A DNA stretch of 12,608 bases, taken from Clostridium sp. CAG:632 (GTDB lineage Bacteria; Bacillota; Clostridia; Lachnospirales; Lachnospiraceae). The notes beneath the pieces are model-generated. The model did not search any database and was not told the DNA's origin. It saw only the letters and a list, made by a program, of their open reading frames with translations. Numbering within the stretch: the first letter of the stretch is position 1; every line of letters begins with the position of its first letter. The position numbers and the translations under genes are program-made. The stretch is from contig HF991350.1 in assembly GCA_000431515.1 (NCBI GenBank), forward strand, positions 4,197-16,804, read 5' to 3'. Positions 1-4,810 of this stretch are shown here, piece after piece.

Positions 1-574
1 CCCCCACGACCAGATCCACCCGGCCTTCCCGAGCCTGCTTTGTCAGATCGCGGCTGTATTTATCTAGCATGGCCGTTGCCTGTTTTGCTTTCTTTTTACC
101 TGTATTTCCTACATACTCATTTCTGGCTGTTGCCTGATCAACGCCCATCGCCATACGAAGTTCTATATATAGTTTCTGAATATTTACTCCGATGCTGTTT
201 AAAATCTTCATTGCAATGCAATCCGGTGTCCTGATCATAGCCAGCAGCAGATGCTCGGTTCCAACCTTTTCGCTCCGGGTCCGGATTGCTTCTGCTTTAC
301 TCTGTTCTATCACACGATTATACATCACTGTATATTTATACGGACTTTTTACTGCCACAGAGCCTGCGGAACAGATGCTGTTCTCAATTAAATTCCGGAT
401 TCTCTCTGCCTGAATCCCGCCTGCTTCCAGCACTTTAGCCGCAACATTATTCTCTTCTTCCAATATGCCAAGCAGCAGATGCTCGCTTCCTATGCAGTCA
501 TGCTTCATGTGTCTGGCCGCTTTCGCCGCTGCCTCGATAGACATCTGTGCTGCCTTTGTATACTGATTGTCCAT
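1..574 (-). CDS. clpC: ClpC-type AAA+ ATPase, N-terminal part (runs off the left edge)
   Basis: This is the first 191 codons of a Clp/Hsp100 unfoldase, which feeds substrates to the ClpP protease in cytoplasmic protein quality control. Residues 5-148 are a Clp N domain of two repeats. Each repeat has the hallmark helix with EHLLLGILEE (residues 31-40) or TEHLLLAMI (106-114). From residue 170 the sequence reads LDKYSRDLTKQAREGRVD, the conserved linker just before the first ATPase domain, and the window ends immediately before the expected Walker A motif. The ATG at 574 is preceded by AGGAGGA at 581-587 with good spacing. The gene lies 67 bp downstream of the GntR regulator and on the same strand, so the two are probably co-transcribed. 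ClpA is the main alternative. The organism type, linker wording and N-domain favour ClpC. The middle domain, both ATPase modules and the ClpP-binding loop lie outside the window. Confidence 0.9.
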   Translation of the reverse strand, partial: MDNQYTKAAQMSIEAAAKAARHMKHDCIGSEHLLLGILEEENNVAAKVLEAGGIQAERIRNLIENSICSAGSVAVKSPYKYTVMYNRVIEQSKAEAIRTRSEKVGTEHLLLAMIRTPDCIAMKILNSIGVNIQKLYIELRMAMGVDQATARNEYVGNTGKKKAKQATAMLDKYSRDLTKQAREGRVDLVVG

Positions 575-583
575 CGTAAATCC

Positions 584-647
584 TCCTGTTATTCTGAATT
601 TCTGCCATTCTGAACTTCTGTCATTCTAATCTTCTGTTATTTCAGTT
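584..647 (-). repeat. 16-bp imperfect tandem repeat, four copies, between gntR and clpC
   Basis: Four consecutive 16-bp units begin at 584, 600, 616 and 632. On the plus strand they read tcctgttattctgaat, ttctgccattctgaac, ttctgtcattctaatc and ttctgttatttcagtt. The first three differ from one another at only a few positions and the fourth is more diverged. The array fills almost the whole spacer, from the last codons of gntR up to the clpC ribosome site. No hairpin with a T-run was seen in it. It could be simple slippage, a spacer element in the mRNA, or repeated protein-binding sites. The sequence alone does not decide. Confidence 0.75.
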
Positions 648-1121
648 CTTCTTTTCTGATTCCGTCTTCTGTTCCTGCTGTTCCGCCCGCCGGATTGCCT
701 GCTGCAGCTCTGACAGTTCTTCTGCTACGGCTGCTTCTTCCGCTGTTTCTGCCAAAAATGCCGCATACATATCCCGGACCAGTGTCTGCATCTCATCCAG
801 GCTCACTTCCTTACAGATTGCCTGTGCAACGATCATTTCCATATCTGAGTGCAGATTCTCCACATGGTGCGCCCGATTTTCAAGGCTCACGGATACCACT
901 GCGCCGTTTCTCCGATCCAGCTTCACATAGCCATCCTGACGCAATAATGCATATGCTTTATTTACAGTATGCATATTTACACCAAGCTCATTCGCCATCT
1001 GCCGGACAGACGGAAGAGATTCTCCGTCCTTCAGTGTTTCCTTTGCAATCCCCAGGATAATCTGATTTCTCAACTGTATATATAAGGCTTCATCACTGTT
1101 AAAATCCATTTCAATCAGCAT
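642..1121 (-). CDS. GntR-family (YtrA-like) transcriptional regulator
   Basis: This is a 159-residue DNA-binding regulator. Residues 12-80 form a GntR winged helix-turn-helix, with LPSVRQMANELGVN (36-49) and the following helix HTVNKAYALLRQDGY as the core. The C-terminal part is only ~75 residues, helical and Glu-rich (ELSELQQAIRRAEQQEQ). This fits the small-tailed YtrA subfamily rather than the FadR, HutC or MocR types. The ATG at 1121 is chosen because GGGGTGG lies 5 nt upstream and the protein then starts just ahead of the conserved domain. A longer TTG start at 1166 would fall inside the promoter. YtrA regulators often repress their own operon, and a perfect inverted repeat covers this gene's promoter. 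Its neighbour clpC suggests control of the Clp stress system, but that is inference. No ligand can be named. Confidence 0.88.
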   Translation of the reverse strand: MLIEMDFNSDEALYIQLRNQIILGIAKETLKDGESLPSVRQMANELGVNMHTVNKAYALLRQDGYVKLDRRNGAVVSVSLENRAHHVENLHSDMEMIVAQAICKEVSLDEMQTLVRDMYAAFLAETAEEAAVAEELSELQQAIRRAEQQEQKTESEKKN

Positions 1122-1142
1122 CTCTACCACCCCATCATCTTT

Positions 1143-1163
1143 TGTTATATTTATGCTATAACA
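1143..1163 (-). promoter_or_regulatory. Candidate GntR operator (7-7-7 inverted repeat)
   Basis: A perfect inverted repeat, TGTTATA - 7 nt - TATAACA, lies at 1143-1149 and 1157-1163. It overlaps the probable -10 region of the gntR promoter and ends 21 bp before the ATG. Arm length, AT-rich half-sites and position fit a dimeric winged-helix repressor site. It is therefore the best candidate for autoregulation of gntR and probably clpC. Binding is inferred. Confidence 0.5.
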
Positions 1164-1181
1164 CAAGTCACTTTATGTCAA
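1153..1181 (-). promoter_or_regulatory. Probable sigma-A promoter of gntR-clpC
   Basis: A consensus -35, TTGACA, lies at 1181-1176. A -10-like TAGCAT follows at 1158-1153 with a 17-bp spacer. TATAGC at 1160-1155 is an alternative, but with a 15-bp spacer. The -35 starts inside the last codons of the upstream cohesin gene, whose stop is at 1175-1173. Transcription of gntR can therefore begin separately even though no terminator is seen between the two genes. The -10 is the weak part of this call. Confidence 0.5.
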
Positions 1182-2639
1182 GTTTGAATCAGAGTCCTGT
1201 TTCATTCGCACGCCAATGTAGATCAGCATTCCAAGCATAATGATACAAAGTCCGGCAAGAATGTACACCGCCACCCTGAGCACCTGGGTATTGTCTGTCT
1301 CTTCCGGTACCGGTATAACTGCCGGTGCCTCTGTCATATCTGCTGCCGGTGCAACCGGCTCCAGTATCTCTGACTCGTGATACCGCTGATAGGTTCCCTC
1401 CACCGTATCATAGAAATAGAATCCCGGCTCACCGTCCAGATTCATTGCATATATCAGAACAATGGAATCATTACCGTTGCACACATAGGATGTCACCGGT
1501 GTTCCATTTAAATTCAATTCTGACTTCTGATATCCATCCGGAATCACAACGTCTTCCCCCGGTGTCAGAATCACATACCGGTTCGCTGCATTTCTTTCTT
1601 CTATATATAATGTAAAGTTTTCAGTTTTTTCGGTATAGATATACCATTTTCCCTGTCCTTCCGCATCCAGCAGATACATCAGCTGAAGCTTCCGGTTCGG
1701 CGAATGATAAACCGGAACCTTAATGCCCTTATAGTCTGTCTCACCCGCAATAAAGCCTTCCGGCGCTTCTACTGTTTCCAACTGTTTTGCAGATGCGATT
1801 GCATACTCAGCCCCATTTACCGTAACCGTCTGTGCCTCTGCCTCATCCGGCTCTTTCGCCTCTCCGCAGGTAATATTTAAAACATAGGTCTTCTGTGTTC
1901 CGTTCTCTGCCGTCACAACGATATACGTCTTATTCTCTCCCGGTTCCAGATCATTATTATGGGATACTGCCACTGTTGCCTTTGCGTCATTCGGTACTGC
2001 ACTTACTACAATGGAGGTCGTATCCTCCGGCAATGTCACGGAATAAGCCGTAGTTCCAGGCTGGAACGCCGGGTTCAACGTACCCGGTGATATTTCCAGA
2101 CTCTTTAAGGAGTTATCTCCGGAGCCTTTCAATGCCTCCGTCGTGCCGTCGCCGCTATTACCACCACCCTCGGTCGATGCCGGTGCCTGTGGTGCCGCAA
2201 CAGTCACTGTGGCTCCCGCATAGCTGATGGTCTGAGCTTCCTCCGCCCAGTTATAAACACTTCCGCCGGAGGTTGAGATGGTACAGCTTCCGTTGGCAAT
2301 CGCTTTAAAATTTAAGGTTGCCGACAGACTATTTTCTGTACCACTGGCAAACCCGGAGATCAGAACTGTTCCGCCGCCGCCATTTCCTGCGCCGCCGGTA
2401 TATTCCAGTACACCGCTATTGTATGTAACTGCCATGGAATAGGAACCAATAAGCCCATCTGTTGAAATTCGTACCGTAACCGATACCGAATCACCGATCC
2501 GTAGATCCGTCTGACTGAGTGCAATCGAAACTCTTGCCTCTGCAGCACTGGCTTTCTGTGGCACGATTCCCAGGCAAAGCATTGCAATCATAAATCCGGC
2601 CAATATGCTCTTCCATTGTTTTCTATCTAATTGTTTCAT
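1173..2639 (-). CDS. Membrane-anchored cohesin-domain surface protein
   Basis: This is a 488-residue exported protein. A signal peptide covers residues 1-33 (KQWK, hydrophobic core, cleavage near SAA). Residues 34-150 resemble a type I cohesin beta-sandwich: a RVSIALS start, LRIGDSVSVTVRIST, a YSMAVTYNSGVLEY stretch and the closing SYAGATVTV strand. A Gly-rich loop interrupts it near 82-90. After a Gly/Thr linker, residues 177-258 form a cadherin-like beta-sandwich (NSLKSLEISPGTLNPAF, then GTQKTYVLNIT). Residues 270-425 are unassigned and contain two related ~55-residue copies. A transmembrane helix at 452-476 with a short Lys/Asp tail anchors the C-terminus. GGAGG at 2649-2653 supports the ATG. 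The gene starts 30 bp after the dockerin-bearing glucosaminidase, so co-transcription and physical docking are likely. No carbohydrate-binding module or sortase LPXTG motif is visible. Confidence 0.82.
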   Translation of the reverse strand: MKQLDRKQWKSILAGFMIAMLCLGIVPQKASAAEARVSIALSQTDLRIGDSVSVTVRISTDGLIGSYSMAVTYNSGVLEYTGGAGNGGGGTVLISGFASGTENSLSATLNFKAIANGSCTISTSGGSVYNWAEEAQTISYAGATVTVAAPQAPASTEGGGNSGDGTTEALKGSGDNSLKSLEISPGTLNPAFQPGTTAYSVTLPEDTTSIVVSAVPNDAKATVAVSHNNDLEPGENKTYIVVTAENGTQKTYVLNITCGEAKEPDEAEAQTVTVNGAEYAIASAKQLETVEAPEGFIAGETDYKGIKVPVYHSPNRKLQLMYLLDAEGQGKWYIYTEKTENFTLYIEERNAANRYVILTPGEDVVIPDGYQKSELNLNGTPVTSYVCNGNDSIVLIYAMNLDGEPGFYFYDTVEGTYQRYHESEILEPVAPAADMTEAPAVIPVPEETDNTQVLRVAVYILAGLCIIMLGMLIYIGVRMKQDSDSNLT

Positions 2640-2669
2640 ATGCTTATTCCTCCATTTCCCGGTGGCATC

Positions 2670-4724
2670 TTACTGTTCAATCTTTGAAGCTCCGATAATA
2701 TGCTTCTGCACCTTCAACAGATCCAGCGCAGAAATATCACCGTTCCGTTTGACATTTCCGGCCTCCAGATATGGGCCTGTCAATGGCGCTGCGCCGATAA
2801 TATGCTTCTGAATCTTTAACAGATCCAGTGCATTGATCTCGCCGTCCCCGGATACATCGCCGTAAATAATCACTGTATAAGTCAATGTCTTTGATTTGCC
2901 GACTATCTTTACCACATCTCCGGTCGCTATTGCACTCGTTTTCTGTGTCTTTCCATCTGACTGATACAGAGTCGCCGTTCCACCGCTGACTCCCAGATTC
3001 TTTATAAAGTCTGCTGTCTGCGTTCCGACTGCCACTCCGGATATATAATTGCCCTGTATCCGATATGTGGTATTCAGAGTCGGTGTATCAGGCTGGTCCG
3101 GCGTATCAGGTGTATTCGGTGTGTCCGGAATATTTCCTCCGGTATCCTTCCGGATGATCGTAATATGATAGGTTCTCCGATCTCCGTTCTGTGCGACCAC
3201 CCGAATCTTTAGAACATTTTTTCCTACATTCAGGGGTTGCTCTCCGATACCGGAAACCGTTGCTGCCGCATGGACTGTACTTGCAGTCACCGTCACGTGA
3301 TCAACCTCATTTCCTACGATCAGTGAATATTCCGTAGTTCCGCCGTTAAAGCTAGGAGTCAATGTACATCCGGATACCGCCAGTCCATTCAGCCAGTTAT
3401 TCGGACTTCCGGAATCGGCCGGCTTCTCTACAGCAGTCTCCGGCATATTCTGATACACCGGAATCTTAAATACCAGCGGCGATGATATCAGTCCGTTCGA
3501 CCGATAGGCATTGCACATATTTCTCGCCTCTGTAGCCGGTGCCTGTATATTACTCATGTACTGGTGTCCGAACAGATTCGAACGGTTCGTTACATTAAAC
3601 TTCTGCGTATAAAGGGTATCCTGTCCCTTGTTAATATAGGAAGAGCCTATAAATTCCGCGCCTCCGACAATCGCCTTGTATGCAGTATTCCATGGTCTTC
3701 CATAGGTGCCGCTCCGCGCTGCCCACGCAAGACCTTTATTGACAGCACCACCTCCGGCAGAATCTACCGAACCGACATTAAAGAAGTTAAAGATGCCCGG
3801 ATAATTCGGGCTGGTTCCGGTCGCATTCACACCGGCAGTCCGCCCCATCTCCTGTCGCATCCGGGATGCCAAATGATATGGACTCACATTGCAGGCCGCC
3901 CCTGCCTCCATAATCTCCGTGGAGAATGTCCTGGACTCACCTCTCGGACAGCTCTTATACATGAAGCTACCTGCCAGTATCGCTTCTACTCCCTGTGCAT
4001 TATGAACACTTCCATCATAGGACAGCTGTTCAAATGCAAAAATATAGGTCTCATATAAATAAGTTCTCGGATCTATATAATAGGCTACGATCTCCTTAGA
4101 TGCCGCAAACCAGGTCGTACCGTCAAACGGTGACCATTTATCATTACGCCAGTTATAACCGACACCGGTCTCCCGCCAGTTGTAATGCGGTGCCGACGAT
4201 GTTCCGTAAATCAGATTCTTGATCTGTCCCTGCTTATTGCGTTCATTCTCTATTACTGTATTCCAGTCAAGGCCTGTCTGAACCGCAACAAACTTCCAGT
4301 TCGGATGCTGTGCATGAAGGTCACGCAAATAAGGCTTATAACTTTCCGGAAATCCCTGTCCGGTCATATAAGCCTCAAAATCGCCATCGGCAGAGCTGTC
4401 ATCCGAAATAGAAACATACTCTGCATAAACATAGCCTGTATACGTGGTACCATCCTTCCGGAAGCGCACATGATACCACTCCTGATTCGGCTGATCCAGA
4501 ATAGTAAGTGCCTGTCCTCCATGGACCTTTGTAAGAGAGGCGGAAGCCGTGGTAGGCTGCTGCCGCACATTTACATTCTTAACTCCCGGTGTAATCTGCG
4601 CTACCTGTTCCGCCCAGACATTCCAGCCACTGTTTAAGCAGGGAATCCCCTGCAACAGACTGAATGTCAGGAGAACGCTCAAAATTACAGCTATTATCCT
4701 TCTTCCGCCGCTTCTTCTCTCCAT
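2670..4724 (-). CDS. Secreted glucosaminidase with SH3-like, cadherin-like and dockerin domains
   Basis: This is a 684-residue exported peptidoglycan hydrolase candidate. Residues 1-40 form a signal peptide with an Arg-rich start. Residues 46-105 are an SH3-like wall-binding domain (VNVRQQP, then TGYVYAEYVS). Residues 120-400 match clostridial glucosaminidase domains: FPESYKPYLRDLHAQHPNWKF, then ASRMRQE, where Glu292 is the probable catalytic acid, then GIFNFFNVGS. These enzymes cleave N-acetylglucosaminyl bonds in peptidoglycan. Residues 443-525 are a cadherin-like sandwich related to that of the downstream cohesin protein. A Pro/Thr/Asp linker (530-550) follows, then a small module (553-621) and a dockerin (622-679). 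The start is uncertain: ATG 4724 gives a clean signal peptide but only a distant GGGG, and ATG 4745 is also possible. The gene follows the peptidase gene by 86 bp with no terminator between them. Confidence 0.85.
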   Translation of the reverse strand: MERRSGGRRIIAVILSVLLTFSLLQGIPCLNSGWNVWAEQVAQITPGVKNVNVRQQPTTASASLTKVHGGQALTILDQPNQEWYHVRFRKDGTTYTGYVYAEYVSISDDSSADGDFEAYMTGQGFPESYKPYLRDLHAQHPNWKFVAVQTGLDWNTVIENERNKQGQIKNLIYGTSSAPHYNWRETGVGYNWRNDKWSPFDGTTWFAASKEIVAYYIDPRTYLYETYIFAFEQLSYDGSVHNAQGVEAILAGSFMYKSCPRGESRTFSTEIMEAGAACNVSPYHLASRMRQEMGRTAGVNATGTSPNYPGIFNFFNVGSVDSAGGGAVNKGLAWAARSGTYGRPWNTAYKAIVGGAEFIGSSYINKGQDTLYTQKFNVTNRSNLFGHQYMSNIQAPATEARNMCNAYRSNGLISSPLVFKIPVYQNMPETAVEKPADSGSPNNWLNGLAVSGCTLTPSFNGGTTEYSLIVGNEVDHVTVTASTVHAAATVSGIGEQPLNVGKNVLKIRVVAQNGDRRTYHITIIRKDTGGNIPDTPNTPDTPDQPDTPTLNTTYRIQGNYISGVAVGTQTADFIKNLGVSGGTATLYQSDGKTQKTSAIATGDVVKIVGKSKTLTYTVIIYGDVSGDGEINALDLLKIQKHIIGAAPLTGPYLEAGNVKRNGDISALDLLKVQKHIIGASKIEQ
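2691..2861 (-). other. Dockerin domain coding segment (two F-hand-like repeats)
   Basis: Two 22-residue repeats end the glucosaminidase: DVSGDGEINALDLLKIQKH and NVKRNGDISALDLLKVQKH, each followed by IIG. The first has Asp at calcium-loop positions 1, 5 and 12. The second has Asn at 1 and 5 and keeps Asp at 12, so its calcium site looks weakened. Loop positions 10 and 11, which help set cohesin specificity in classical dockerins, are Ala-Leu in both copies. This is the expected binding partner of a cohesin, and one is encoded by the next gene. Confidence 0.85.
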
Positions 4725-4760
4725 CAATCTATGTACCCCGATCATTTTTCTTTTATGTAA

Positions 4761-4802
4761 ACCACAATATCTTTGCAATATATCAAAAGAATACCACAAT
4801 AT
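4761..4802. repeat. 10-bp direct repeat, 32 bp apart, upstream of the glucosaminidase gene
   Basis: ACCACAATAT occurs at 4761-4770 and again at 4793-4802, an offset of 32 bp or about three helical turns. The pair lies in the 86-bp gap between the peptidase and glucosaminidase genes, upstream of the ATG at 4724. It could be a paired activator or repressor site, or chance in AT-rich DNA. No convincing promoter was found there: the best match is TTGCAA - 17 nt - TAAAAG. Confidence 0.4.
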
Positions 4803-4810
4803 TTTCCGTC

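Noticed and set aside
40..413. Two short plus-strand reading frames at the left edge
   Set aside because: They lie antisense to the clearly conserved clpC N-domain, have no ribosome sites and show no recognisable motifs.
642..1166. Longer GntR start at TTG 1166
   Set aside because: The extra 15 codons would lie in the -10 region and inverted repeat and would lack a ribosome site. ATG 1121 begins just before the conserved domain.
3564..4058. 164-codon plus-strand open frame opposite the glucosaminidase
   Set aside because: The opposite strand encodes the conserved glucosaminidase domain with its catalytic motif, and the plus-strand product has no family features.
4725..4799. TTG start at 4799 for the glucosaminidase
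   Set aside because: The extra residues precede a normal signal peptide and would bury it. There is no ribosome site at this position.
1173..4799. A full cellulosome locus
   Set aside because: There is one cohesin module and one dockerin enzyme, which acts on peptidoglycan. No glycoside hydrolases for plant polysaccharides, carbohydrate-binding modules or multi-cohesin scaffold are present.
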